DNA from: Thalassovita litoralis
GTDB taxonomy: Bacteria; Pseudomonadota; Alphaproteobacteria; Rhodobacterales; Rhodobacteraceae
NCBI RefSeq assembly: GCF_900182725.1
Contig: NZ_FXTO01000001.1
Span: 186,001-250,000 of the forward strand
Direction: 5' to 3'
DNA length: 64,000 nt
In this document: one piece after another, positions 44,816 through 53,505 of the stretch
How positions within the stretch are numbered: position 1 is the first letter of the stretch
How the letters are laid out: each line of letters opens with the position of its first letter
Notes under the pieces: generated by a model
Databases searched by the model: none
The model's input: the letters and a program-made list of their open reading frames with translations, nothing else
What the model was told of the DNA's origin: nothing
Position numbers and translations under genes: made by a program

Positions 44816-46105
44816 TCAGACAACCACATCCATGCGCTGTTGCTGCCCGACATCGAAAACCCGTTTGTAGCGGTCGATTTCGTCTTGTGGCCCCATCGCC
44901 TTGTTCGGGTTATCGGACAGTTTCACAGTGGGTCGGCCATTGGCGCTGACGGCCTTGCAAACCAGTGAAAACGGCGCAAGCGCATCATCAGGCGTCAGGC
45001 CGCGGAAATCATTCGTCAGCAACGTTCCCCACCCAAAGGACGGACGGCAACGCCCTGCGAACTGCGCCTGTAATTCAGCGATTTTATCCACGTCCAGCCC
45101 GTCCGAGAAGATGATCATCTTGCGCGTCGGGTCTTCGCCACGGTCCTGCCACCAACGGATTGCAGCCTCGGCCCCGGCAGCGGGATCGCCGCTATCAATA
45201 CGGATACCCGTCCAGCCAGCCAGCCAATCGGGCGCGTGCTTCAGGAACCCTTCGGTGCCATAGGTATCAGGCAAAATGATCCGCAGGTTGCCAGAGTGTT
45301 CTTCATGCCAATCGGCCAAGACCTGATAGGGGGCCTGCGCCAATTCAGCATCGGTTTCGGCTAACGCAGCATAAACCATTGGCAATTCATGCGCATTGGT
45401 GCCGATGGCTTCGATATCGCGCTTCATGGCGATCAGGCAATTCGAGGTGCCAACGAATTTTTCCCCCAGACCTTCGATCATGGCCTGCACACACCAATCC
45501 TGCCACAAATAGGAATGCCGCCGCCGGGTGCCGAAATCGGCGATCCGCAGGTTATCAATCTGGCGCAGGGCTTCGACTTTTTGCCACAGCTTTGTCATGG
45601 CGCGGGCATACAAAACCTGTAGCTCAAATTTTGCCATATGATTCAGCACTGCCCGCCCCCGCAGTTCCATCAGAACCGCCAGCGCGGGAACTTCCCACAT
45701 CATCACCTCGGGCCAGCTTCCCTCAAAGGTCAGTTCGTATTGCCCATCGCGTTTTTCCAGATGGTAATCGGGCAGGCGCAACCCCTCGAACCACTCCATG
45801 AAATCCGGGCGAAACATCTGGCGCTTACCATAAAAGGTGTTGCCGCGCAGCCAGGTGCTTTCGCCGCGCGTCAGCGACAGGGACCGGATATGATCCAGTT
45901 GTTCACGCAATTCGCCTTCGTCGATCAGATCGGCCAACCTGATGGATTTGCTGCGGTTGATCAGGCTGAACGTAACCTGCGTATCCGGCTTATTCCGGAA
46001 AACAGACTGACACATCAGCAACTTATAGAAATCCGTGTCAATCAGGGACCGAACAATCGGGTCAATCCGCCACTTGTGGTTCCAGACTCGGGTCGCGATG
46101 TCCAC
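44816..46105 (-). CDS. pncB: nicotinate phosphoribosyltransferase
   Basis: 429 residues. It makes nicotinate mononucleotide from nicotinate and PRPP. It has the family segments FSLINRS, FGTRRRHSYLWQDWCVQAMI with the phosphorylated His region, and FSDGLDVDKIAELQ. The start is GTG at 46105. It follows pncA by 60 bases, so nicotinamide is deamidated and then salvaged by adjacent gene products. Confidence 0.95.
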   Translation of the reverse strand: MDIATRVWNHKWRIDPIVRSLIDTDFYKLLMCQSVFRNKPDTQVTFSLINRSKSIRLADLIDEGELREQLDHIRSLSLTRGESTWLRGNTFYGKRQMFRPDFMEWFEGLRLPDYHLEKRDGQYELTFEGSWPEVMMWEVPALAVLMELRGRAVLNHMAKFELQVLYARAMTKLWQKVEALRQIDNLRIADFGTRRRHSYLWQDWCVQAMIEGLGEKFVGTSNCLIAMKRDIEAIGTNAHELPMVYAALAETDAELAQAPYQVLADWHEEHSGNLRIILPDTYGTEGFLKHAPDWLAGWTGIRIDSGDPAAGAEAAIRWWQDRGEDPTRKMIIFSDGLDVDKIAELQAQFAGRCRPSFGWGTLLTNDFRGLTPDDALAPFSLVCKAVSANGRPTVKLSDNPNKAMGPQDEIDRYKRVFDVGQQQRMDVVV

Positions 46106-46165
46106 GGGTGTATTCCTTTCGTGCTGCCTGTCGTTGATACGTCAGCGCCTCGGTTGCTCCAAGCC

Positions 46166-46768
46166 CTAGAGGCCGGAAATCTGCACCCCGGCCTGTTGCA
46201 TCCCCTGAACCGCTGCGGCCAGCGATCCGTCCAGATCAATAGCCCGGCACAGATCGGCCCGGACCTGCACCTGAAACCCCAGCTTTGCCGCATCCACCGC
46301 CGAATAATTCACGCAAAAATCCGTGGCCAGCCCCACCATCACCAGACGGTCAACGCCACGGCTGCGCAAATACCCCTCTAACCCGGTTGGGGTGGTGTGA
46401 TCGTTTTCAAAAAAGGCTGAATAGCTGTCGATCCCACGGCGGAACCCCTTGCGGATGATCAGTTCCGCCCGGTCCACGGCCAGATCAGGATGAAACCCCG
46501 CCCCATCCGTGCCCTGAATGCAATGATCCGGCCACAACACCTGTGGGCCATAGGGCATGTCGATCAGCGAAAACGGCGCGGCCCCGTCATGCTGCGACGC
46601 AAAGGATGAATGATTTGCCGGGTGCCAATCCTGCGTCAGCACCACGGCATCCGCCTGCGCCATCAGCGCATTGATCCCCGGCACGATCTGATCGCCCCCG
46701 GCCACGGCAAGCGCCCCGCCGGGGCAGAAATCAGTTTGGACATCAATCACGATCAGGGCTTCGGACAT
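46166..46768 (-). CDS. pncA: nicotinamidase
   Basis: 200 residues of the cysteine hydrolase fold. Catalytic Asp in VIDVQTDFCPGG, metal-binding Asp/His in DWHPANHSSF, Lys in RKGFRRG and nucleophile Cys in GLATDFCVNYSA. It converts nicotinamide to nicotinate, the substrate of PncB downstream. Confidence 0.95.
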   Translation of the reverse strand: MSEALIVIDVQTDFCPGGALAVAGGDQIVPGINALMAQADAVVLTQDWHPANHSSFASQHDGAAPFSLIDMPYGPQVLWPDHCIQGTDGAGFHPDLAVDRAELIIRKGFRRGIDSYSAFFENDHTTPTGLEGYLRSRGVDRLVMVGLATDFCVNYSAVDAAKLGFQVQVRADLCRAIDLDGSLAAAVQGMQQAGVQISGL

Positions 46769-46863
46769 GGTAATTCTCCTTTACTCAAAGGGGTAGGGCG
46801 CGCTTCCGTCCACGTCAATGATCGCACTTGCGACATCGCCCGCACATGCGTAAATCGCGTTAT

Positions 46864-47778
46864 ATGTATATCGTCTGCGCTCTGTATCACTTCACCCCGT
46901 TCCCGGATCACGCTGCATTGCGCGACCCGCTGCTGAGCCTTGCCAAATCCAACGGCGTGACCGGCACACTGCTATTGGCCAAGGAAGGGATCAATGGCAC
47001 CATCGCGGGATCGCGTCAGGGGATTGATGCGATGCTGGCCCATATCCGCGCCCTGCCCGGCTGTGCCGATCTGGACTGGAAAGAAAGCACCGCCGCCGAT
47101 CAGCCCTTTGCCCGGATGAAGGTAAAGCTGAAAAAGGAAATCGTGACGCTGGGCCAGCCCGACGTGGACCCCCGCGCCAAAGTGGGCCATTACGTAGAGC
47201 CGCAGGATTGGAACGATCTGATCCGCAGCCCCGATGTGGCGCTGATCGACACCCGCAACGAATATGAAATTGCTATCGGCACATTCGAAGGCGCGATTGA
47301 TCCCGAAACCACCAGCTTTCGTGAATTCCCCGCATGGTGGGAAGCCAACAAAGAGCGGTTCCACAATAAACGTATCGCCATGTTCTGCACCGGCGGCATC
47401 CGTTGTGAAAAATCCACCAACTACCTGTTGGGGCTGGGGGTCGAAGATGTGTACCACCTCAAGGGCGGTATCCTGAAATATCTGGAAGAGGTGCCGCAGG
47501 ATGACAGCACTTGGCAGGGCGAATGCTTTGTCTTTGACGGGCGTGTATCGGTGGGGCACGGCCTGACCGAAGGCCCCCATATCCTGTGCCACGCCTGCCG
47601 CCGCCCGATCCTGCCGGAAGACACCAAACGCCCCGAATACGAAAAGGGCGTATCCTGCCATCATTGCATTACGGAAACCACGGATCAGGACAAAGCGCGC
47701 TTTCGCGAACGCGAAAAACAAATCGCATTGGCCAAAACCCGTGGCGAAACCCATCTGGGTGGGGAAACCGGCGTCTAA
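46864..47778 (+). CDS. trhO: tRNA uridine(34) hydroxylase, rhodanese-like
   Basis: 304 residues starting [19 protein letters not shown]. An N-terminal ferredoxin-like domain ([15 protein letters not shown]) precedes a rhodanese domain with the reactive Cys in [12 protein letters not shown]. The C-terminal Cys motifs ([12 protein letters not shown]) suggest a zinc site. It forms 5-hydroxyuridine at the wobble position. An upstream ATG at 46828 would add a basic extension without support. Confidence 0.93.
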   Translation: MYIVCALYHFTPFPDHAALRDPLLSLAKSNGVTGTLLLAKEGINGTIAGSRQGIDAMLAHIRALPGCADLDWKESTAADQPFARMKVKLKKEIVTLGQPDVDPRAKVGHYVEPQDWNDLIRSPDVALIDTRNEYEIAIGTFEGAIDPETTSFREFPAWWEANKERFHNKRIAMFCTGGIRCEKSTNYLLGLGVEDVYHLKGGILKYLEEVPQDDSTWQGECFVFDGRVSVGHGLTEGPHILCHACRRPILPEDTKRPEYEKGVSCHHCITETTDQDKARFREREKQIALAKTRGETHLGGETGV

Positions 47779-47876
47779 TCCCCCGGCATAAGGGTCATGC
47801 GCCGCCCTGCTGGCTCTTTCTTGGTAAAAATATCCACTGCGGGCGCTGTCCACGCAGAAAACGCCGATGGGGTGCG

Positions 47877-48293
47877 TTAATCCCCGCTGATCCGGCCGCG
47901 CAACGCCTTGACCTCGCCGCGCTGTTTCTTGGCTTCGATCCGGCGGCGCTGGCTGGCCTTGGTGGGTTTGGTCGGGATGCGGCGCTTGGGTTTGTGGGTC
48001 GCCTGTTCGATCAGCTCGGCCAATCGCTGCCGCACGATTTCCCGGTTGCGAGACTGGCTGCGGGTTTCATCGCATTGCAGGATAATCGCGCCCTCTTTGG
48101 TCCAGCGGCGACCGGCCAGACGTTTCAGCCGGGCCTTTACCGGACCGGACAACGATGGGCTGCGCTCCGCCTCGAACCGCAATTCAACGGCGGTGCTGAC
48201 CTTGTTCACGTTCTGCCCGCCGGGGCCAGAGGCGCGAATGAACTGCTCGGTCAATTCCCAGTCCTGAATGGTGATGTCGTCGGTGATACGCAT
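47877..48293 (-). CDS. arfB: alternative ribosome-rescue factor / peptidyl-tRNA hydrolase ArfB
   Basis: 138 residues starting MRITDDITIQDWELTEQFIR, with the GGQ motif in ASGPGGQNVNKVSTAVELRF and a basic C-terminal tail (KRRIPTKPTKASQRRRIEAK) that enters the mRNA channel. It releases stalled ribosomes. The ATG at 48293 is preferred to the one at 48329, since other ArfB proteins begin close to this point. Confidence 0.94.
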   Translation of the reverse strand: MRITDDITIQDWELTEQFIRASGPGGQNVNKVSTAVELRFEAERSPSLSGPVKARLKRLAGRRWTKEGAIILQCDETRSQSRNREIVRQRLAELIEQATHKPKRRIPTKPTKASQRRRIEAKKQRGEVKALRGRISGD

Positions 48294-48357
48294 GGCGGTT
48301 GTCTTTGGTCGGCTGGCCCTGTTTGGCACGATACCCCGAACACATCGGGGGCAAAAT

Positions 48358-48388
48358 CCAAAAGGGCCGCCCTTTCGGTGCGGCCCTC
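48358..48388 (-). terminator. terminator of the candidate small RNA
   Basis: GGGCCGC/GCGGCCC stem followed by TTTT on the minus strand. It ends leftward transcription 65 bases before arfB. Confidence 0.8.
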
Positions 48389-48530
48389 AGAGATTTAAGG
48401 AGGTGGCCCGGTTAGATGGTCACCAATCAAGAGTTTTCCTGCCCAAGGGCTGCCTCAGGCGGTTATCCTCCGGACTGTCCCAACACCATTCTCCATGATC
48501 CCATTAGACACTAGAGCACCTCCTTTCTGA
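48389..48530 (-). ncRNA. candidate structured small RNA
   Basis: Between yhhQ and arfB. The ends pair by 9 perfect bases (AAGGAGGTG, CACCTCCTT at plus 48397 and 48517), enclosing internal short stems (GCCCTTGGGC, GCCTGAGGC). A good terminator follows on the minus strand. Each strand also has a tiny frame after an AAGGAGGTG: VSNGIMENGVGTVRRITA (48455-48511, minus) and a 32-codon frame MVTNQEFSCPRAASGGY onward (48416-48514, plus). I cannot decide between a noncoding RNA and a microprotein; I match it to no known family. Confidence 0.45.
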
Positions 48531-48580
48531 TGTTTCGATAGCATCAGGTTTGCACAGAAATGCCGAATGTCAAAACAAAA

Positions 48581-49216
48581 TCATGTGGTGCGCGGGATAA
48601 GTGCCCCCACGATGATGCGGAACGGCAAAAGTGCCACCAAAGCGAGCGAAAGTTTCACCAGCCAGTCCGCAAAGCCAAGCGAAACCCAAAGCGGCACCAT
48701 CGGGCCAGCGCCCAGCAGCGGCAGCGCCTCGGTTGCCCAGGACACATCGTTGGACGGCTCCAGCCCGGTCAGCACGGCAGAAAAAGCGATGGTGAAAAAG
48801 ATCGCTGTATCCAGCGAGGACCCAACCAAGGTAGAGGCCAGCGGCGCACGCCACCATGATCCATCACGCAGGCGGTCGAACACGGCGATGTCCACCAGTT
48901 GCGCGGTCAGGAACGCCAAACCAGAGCCAAGCGCGATGCGCAGCGTGACTGCCGGATAGGTGTAACCGTCGCCTTGCAGCATGATTTGCGTGCCGATCAG
49001 CGAACAGATGACGCCAACGACAAAACCAGCCACAACCACCTTGCGGGCGGGGCCAGCGCCATAGACGCGGTTCATCACATCCGTGACCAAAAAGGCGAAG
49101 GGATAGGTAAATGCCCCCCATGTCAGCCATTGGCCGAACAGGAACTGGACAAGGATATTAGAGGCCACCACAACAGCGGCCATGGCAATAATGCCGGGTA
49201 TATGAGTGCGGTTCAT
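48581..49216 (-). CDS. yhhQ: queuosine precursor transporter
   Basis: 211 residues with six membrane helices, starting MNRTHIPGIIAMAAVVVASN. The family signature PFAFLVTDVMNRVYGAGPAR is clear, with later SSLDTAIFF. It imports queuosine precursor. The ATG at 49216 begins at the first helix; the 12 extra upstream codons lack support. No preQ1 riboswitch was recognised upstream. Confidence 0.92.
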   Translation of the reverse strand: MNRTHIPGIIAMAAVVVASNILVQFLFGQWLTWGAFTYPFAFLVTDVMNRVYGAGPARKVVVAGFVVGVICSLIGTQIMLQGDGYTYPAVTLRIALGSGLAFLTAQLVDIAVFDRLRDGSWWRAPLASTLVGSSLDTAIFFTIAFSAVLTGLEPSNDVSWATEALPLLGAGPMVPLWVSLGFADWLVKLSLALVALLPFRIIVGALIPRTT

Positions 49217-49281
49217 TTCTCTTGATCCGTTTTTACATGGTAGCGGCGACATGGTTCCCGACCATCGGGAACGGGCGGCGT

Positions 49282-50199
49282 TTAGTCCTTTGCGCCCTTG
49301 TTGGCAAGGATTTTCGGCACCACGTATTCGACAACCTGATTGGGCAGAACCGGCAGGAAATTGTCGTCAGACACCATCGTCAGCCGGATCGCGCCCTGCC
49401 CATCGCGCCAAACGGACAGCCCCTCCAGATTACCGTGACGCCCCTGACGGGTGGTCAGGATGATCAGCGGATCATACAGCGCATCGGGTCCGATAGCATA
49501 GGATCGGATGCGACTGGCAAAGCCTAAGCCCTTGAAATGGCGTTCCAGAATATATAGCCGCCGATCGGGACCAACATCCGCCCCAACCGGCAGGAAGCCC
49601 CGATTTCGGGCATAACCCGGCAAGGCGGTCCAACCCTGCGCATCCAGCCGATAAACCGGCGTTGGCTGACGCCGCCGCCAGATCCGTTCCGGCAGGGCGT
49701 AGAGCGTCCCGGCGGCGTCAATCGCCAATGCCTCCATCCCGCCATTGCTGGGAAAAGAAACAAACAGGTCCGAGGTAAAGCGACGTTGGGCAACGGGTTT
49801 CCCCGCCGCATAGCTCAGGATTCTGTTCTGCCCCTCGAAGCTGACGTAAAGCGTACCATCCGGGGCCAGCGCCGCGCCTTCGGCATCGTTGCCTTTGCCG
49901 CGCACCGGGGTGCCGCCTGTCGTCAGCAATGGGCGCACCGGGTCTGTTTGCACACCCGCCAGATGCCCGTCAGCACGCAACAACCGCCCGCGCAGAACAT
50001 ACCCACGATCTGAAATCGCCAAAAAGACAGCGCCATTTTCCGAAACCTCGACCCCGGAAAAGCCCCCTGAATTGCTGCGGTTGGCAGGCAGATCAATCGC
50101 CCGGTCAAACTGCGCCGGGCCGATTTCATCCAATGGCGCAAACTGTAACCACGCGCCCCCTGCCAGCGCCGCTATTGCGATTGCAAAACGTTGACGCAT
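49282..50199 (-). CDS. exported phytase-like/esterase-like beta-propeller protein
   Basis: 305 residues. Signal peptide (MRQRFAIAIAALAGGAWLQF), then a propeller with repeated motifs (NDAEGAALAPDGTLYVSFEG, NGGMEALAIDAAGTLYALPE, NLEGLSVWRDGQGAIRLTMV) matching the 'esterase-like activity of phytase' family. Real phytase activity is unproven. Its start overlaps the mepA end by 28 bases. Confidence 0.87.
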   Translation of the reverse strand: MRQRFAIAIAALAGGAWLQFAPLDEIGPAQFDRAIDLPANRSNSGGFSGVEVSENGAVFLAISDRGYVLRGRLLRADGHLAGVQTDPVRPLLTTGGTPVRGKGNDAEGAALAPDGTLYVSFEGQNRILSYAAGKPVAQRRFTSDLFVSFPSNGGMEALAIDAAGTLYALPERIWRRRQPTPVYRLDAQGWTALPGYARNRGFLPVGADVGPDRRLYILERHFKGLGFASRIRSYAIGPDALYDPLIILTTRQGRHGNLEGLSVWRDGQGAIRLTMVSDDNFLPVLPNQVVEYVVPKILANKGAKD

Positions 50200-51098
50200 T
50201 GGCCCGGCAGGTCGTTCATTGTCAGCTCGCGGCGCGGTTTCGGCTTGGGCGCGTTTGGATCACGCGGTTTGGGGTGCAGGATGTCATAGACCCATTGTTC
50301 CGCATCCGCACAACCATCACCGGGCGGCGGCGCGGGCTGGTTCGTGCAAGTACTGGCCCCAGCCGGACAATTCAGCCGAACATGGAAATGGTAATGATGC
50401 CCCCACCAAGGGCGGACCTTGCGCAGCCAGGACCGATCCCCGGTTTCATCCTTGCACATCTGCACCTTTGCGCCGGGAAAGATAAAGATGCGGGACACGC
50501 GGGGGTCTTGGGCAGCGGCTTTGATCAGGTCGTGATGCTGGTGGGTCCAGCCATCGTTCACATAAGCCCCATTCGAGCGGCGCAGGGATATGGATGACAG
50601 GCTTTCACGTTCCGCGCGGGACAGGTTCAGCCGTTTGGGTGGCAACAGCCAGATATCCGCATCCATACCGATCTGGTGGCTGGCATGTCCGGTCAGCATC
50701 GGGCCACCGCGCGGTTGGCTAAGATCACCAACATACAGACCCTTCCACCCTGGCAGGCGGGCAGCCTTGGCAGACAGGTCTGTGACGAAATCCACTGTTT
50801 CCGGGTAGGCCCAGTTGCGGTTGCGGCCCAGCCGCATCGCCTGCCATGTAGGGCCGGTTTCCGGCAGTTGCATACCACCTGCCATGCACCCCTTGGCATA
50901 GCTGCCAAAAGGTTCCGCTGGTTGTGCGGACCCGCGATCCTGCGCCCCGAACAGGGACTTGGCCGTAACCCCGCGCATCGCTTTGGGAATTTCCTGTTGC
51001 GACGACAGCCGCAATTCCTTGGTCGCTGTGGGGGCGGAATCCCCCCCACAAGCAGCCAGCAAGGCAGTAACGAAAATCAGGCAGAACTGTCGGACCAT
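50172..51098 (-). CDS. mepA: penicillin-insensitive murein endopeptidase, lipoprotein
   Basis: 308 residues. A lipobox (TALLAACGG) implies lipid anchoring. The LAS-family zinc sites are visible in GHASHQIGMDADIW and HHYHFHVRL. It cuts D-Ala-DAP cross-links in peptidoglycan. Its start overlaps the UMF1 gene end by 22 bases, giving a three-gene leftward operon (UMF1-mepA-phytase-like). Confidence 0.93.
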   Translation of the reverse strand: MVRQFCLIFVTALLAACGGDSAPTATKELRLSSQQEIPKAMRGVTAKSLFGAQDRGSAQPAEPFGSYAKGCMAGGMQLPETGPTWQAMRLGRNRNWAYPETVDFVTDLSAKAARLPGWKGLYVGDLSQPRGGPMLTGHASHQIGMDADIWLLPPKRLNLSRAERESLSSISLRRSNGAYVNDGWTHQHHDLIKAAAQDPRVSRIFIFPGAKVQMCKDETGDRSWLRKVRPWWGHHYHFHVRLNCPAGASTCTNQPAPPPGDGCADAEQWVYDILHPKPRDPNAPKPKPRRELTMNDLPGQCVNVLQSQ

Positions 51099-52417
51099 TG
51101 CGCGCGGTTCCCTTCGGGTTTGACCCAGCGTAGCAGGATCAGCCCAATAAGGAAAAGCACGATAAGCGGGGTTACGCCCAACTGTTGGCTTTGTGTCACC
51201 GCTGTCATCACCCCGATGGACAGGGGGGCGATAAATGATGTCGCCTTGCCCGCCAGCGCATAAAGACCAAAGGCTTCGGTCATTTTTTCGGGGTTGGCCT
51301 GACGCACCATCATTGTCCGGCTGGCGGATTGAATGACACCCCCCGCCGCACCGATCAGCGCCCCAAGGATATAGAACGTAATATCCGGCAGCCGAGATTC
51401 AGGACCGACCGGGATGCCATACACGCTGTCACGAGCCACGAACACGATAGAAACCGCGACAAAGGCCAATACCAGAATGCAGATGGTAATCACCGGCTTG
51501 GGGCCGAATTTTTCATCGGCACGCCCGCCTAACCATGCAAAAATCGCCCCCGAAATGATAGCCAATATGCCGAAAATCCCGGTGTCAACGACGCTCCACC
51601 CCAGAACACCGGCGGCGTAGATGCCACCGAACACATACATCCCATTCAGCGCATCGCGATAAAACATCGACGATGCCAGATAGGCGAACAAAGACGGCGT
51701 TTTCGGCAGGTTTTTTAGGGTCTTTCCCACCTCTTTCAGGGCTTTGGAAACGGCCCCTTTGGGTGGTTTTGCCGGTTTCGGATCACGCACCCACAGAAAG
51801 AAGGGGATCATGAAAACGGCATACCAGATCGCAGTCAACGGCCCCACGAAACGCGTGCCTTCGCGGGCGGCAGGGTCCAGCCCCAGCGCCGGGGATAACC
51901 CGACAAAGGTTTTCCCGGTGGTCGCGCTTTCGGCAAAAAACACCAGCATGATCACCAGCGCGAACAACCCACCAACATAGCCAAAGGCCCAGCCATTGCC
52001 GGAAATGCGGCCGATCTCTTCCTCGGTCCCCAGATCGGGCAGCATCGAATTGGTGAAAATCGTGGCAAATTCCATCCCGATCATGCCGATGGCGAACAGC
52101 AGCAAGGTCAGGGTCAGGTTGAAATGCCCCGGCGCGGCCCACCACAGGCCAAAAGCCCCAACGACATACAGCCCCGAAAACAGCCAAATCCAGCGCAGGC
52201 GATTGCCCGAAGTATCCGCCATTGCGCCCAGAATGGGGGCCAGAATGGCAATCACGAACCCGGCGGCCCCGATCCCGAAGCCCCATGCCGATTGCGCCGC
52301 CGTGCCATCGCCCAGCAATTCCTTGATATAAGGAGCAAAGATAAAAGTGATCAGCAGTGTGTTATAGGGCTGGCTTGCCCAGTCAAAGAAAAACCAACCC
52401 CAAATGCGCTTGCGCAT
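51077..52417 (-). CDS. UMF1/Atg22-type MFS transporter
   Basis: 446 residues with about 12 helices. It opens RIWGWFFFDWASQPYNTLLI, the signature of the UMF1 branch of the major facilitator superfamily, and has a conserved MLPDLGTEEEIGRISGNGWA loop. The substrate may be amino acids or nucleosides; unknown here. Confidence 0.9.
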   Translation of the reverse strand: MRKRIWGWFFFDWASQPYNTLLITFIFAPYIKELLGDGTAAQSAWGFGIGAAGFVIAILAPILGAMADTSGNRLRWIWLFSGLYVVGAFGLWWAAPGHFNLTLTLLLFAIGMIGMEFATIFTNSMLPDLGTEEEIGRISGNGWAFGYVGGLFALVIMLVFFAESATTGKTFVGLSPALGLDPAAREGTRFVGPLTAIWYAVFMIPFFLWVRDPKPAKPPKGAVSKALKEVGKTLKNLPKTPSLFAYLASSMFYRDALNGMYVFGGIYAAGVLGWSVVDTGIFGILAIISGAIFAWLGGRADEKFGPKPVITICILVLAFVAVSIVFVARDSVYGIPVGPESRLPDITFYILGALIGAAGGVIQSASRTMMVRQANPEKMTEAFGLYALAGKATSFIAPLSIGVMTAVTQSQQLGVTPLIVLFLIGLILLRWVKPEGNRAQWSDSSA

Positions 52418-52483
52418 GTTCTGCCTCGTCCAGTACTCATCCCGTTAAGGTGGTTATGACAGGCGAATTGTAACGCTGGCAAG

Positions 52484-53020
52484 TCAATCCTGCATTGGGG
52501 GCCACGGGCGCATGTCTTCACCCTCGATCCATTTGGCGATCCATGCGGGTGTTTCCACCTGCGGCACCTGCCCCATAATATCCAGCACCACGGTATCCGG
52601 CGCGACAATCCCGGATTTTCCGGTAACAGCAGTGCGATAGACAATATGGTTGGCGCATTCGCCATCCTTTTTCCACATCGACTGTTCGATATATATAAAC
52701 CGATTGTCCCAGCACACCGCACGGGACCGCATTTCGATCACTTCAAACACCCGAATGCGACGGCGATACCGCACACAAGCCCCCGCCATCGTCATGCCCC
52801 AGCCATTGCGCTTCATCGCGGCCAACAGTCCCGCGCGTTTGGCCAAAATCATGCGGCCCAGATCATACAATGTCAGCGTGCGCCCATTGTTCAGTTCCAT
52901 CCACAAATCAATATCCCACGGCATACACATATGATGGGACACATGGGTGCCGTTGAAGGGCAGTTTCGGGGCATTGCGGAATTTGGTGAATTCTTTGACG
53001 AACCGGGCGATTGGGTACAT
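52484..53020 (-). CDS. acyl-CoA thioesterase family protein (hot-dog fold)
   Basis: 178 residues starting MYPIARFVKEFTKFRNAPKL. The hot-dog fold segment MPWDIDLWMELNNGRTLTLY resembles THEM6 and 4-hydroxybenzoyl-CoA thioesterase-like proteins. The start at 53020 has GGAGC before it; the longer frame upstream runs antisense through the yggT promoter and gene and is rejected. Confidence 0.85.
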   Translation of the reverse strand: MYPIARFVKEFTKFRNAPKLPFNGTHVSHHMCMPWDIDLWMELNNGRTLTLYDLGRMILAKRAGLLAAMKRNGWGMTMAGACVRYRRRIRVFEVIEMRSRAVCWDNRFIYIEQSMWKKDGECANHIVYRTAVTGKSGIVAPDTVVLDIMGQVPQVETPAWIAKWIEGEDMRPWPPMQD

Positions 53021-53146
53021 AAAAAGCTCCTTTCCTATTCGGATGTCGCCCCGGTTAAAAACCGTCAAGGTAAACCACACGTCAAACGCTTGCCCTTTTG
53101 GGTTCAGGTGCTTACCTGTGAGGCGATCAAAGGAAAGGCCTTGCTT

Positions 53147-53434
53147 ATGTTGTCGCTGTTTCAAATCCTGATGATGGTGCTGGATGTCGTGTGGTACATC
53201 ATTCTGGCGCATGTCATCATGAGCTGGTTGATCAATTTTCAGGTGTTGAATCTGCGGCAACAGTTCGTGGCCCAAATCTGGTACGGCCTGAACCGCATTC
53301 TGGAACCGCTTTATGGCCCGATCCGCCGTATCCTGCCGCCGATGGGTGGCATGGATCTGGCCCCGCTGGTGGTGATGCTGGGCGTCTTTGCGCTGCGGAT
53401 CATTCTGGTGAATAATATGGCGATGTTCTATTGA
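53147..53434 (+). CDS. YggT family membrane protein
   Basis: 95 residues starting MLSLFQILMMVLDVVWYIIL, two hydrophobic segments separated by LEPLYGPIRRILPPMGGMDL, the conserved YggT loop. It is linked to osmotic tolerance and membrane assembly in other bacteria. Divergent from the thioesterase gene, upstream of recQ by 71 bases. Confidence 0.92.
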   Translation: MLSLFQILMMVLDVVWYIILAHVIMSWLINFQVLNLRQQFVAQIWYGLNRILEPLYGPIRRILPPMGGMDLAPLVVMLGVFALRIILVNNMAMFY

Positions 53435-53505
53435 TCCTGCCCTTGCCCCACTAGCATTGGTGTGGGAAAACCTCTGACAAAGCAAATGTAGCCAAGCAGA
53501 GGCAA

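Noticed and set aside
48358-48580. preQ1 riboswitch for yhhQ
   Set aside because: The structured region is downstream of yhhQ, not upstream, and lacks the preQ1 aptamer pattern.
52646-53146. long N-terminal extension of YggT
   Set aside because: It runs antisense through the thioesterase gene; the 95-residue form starting at 53147 matches the family length.
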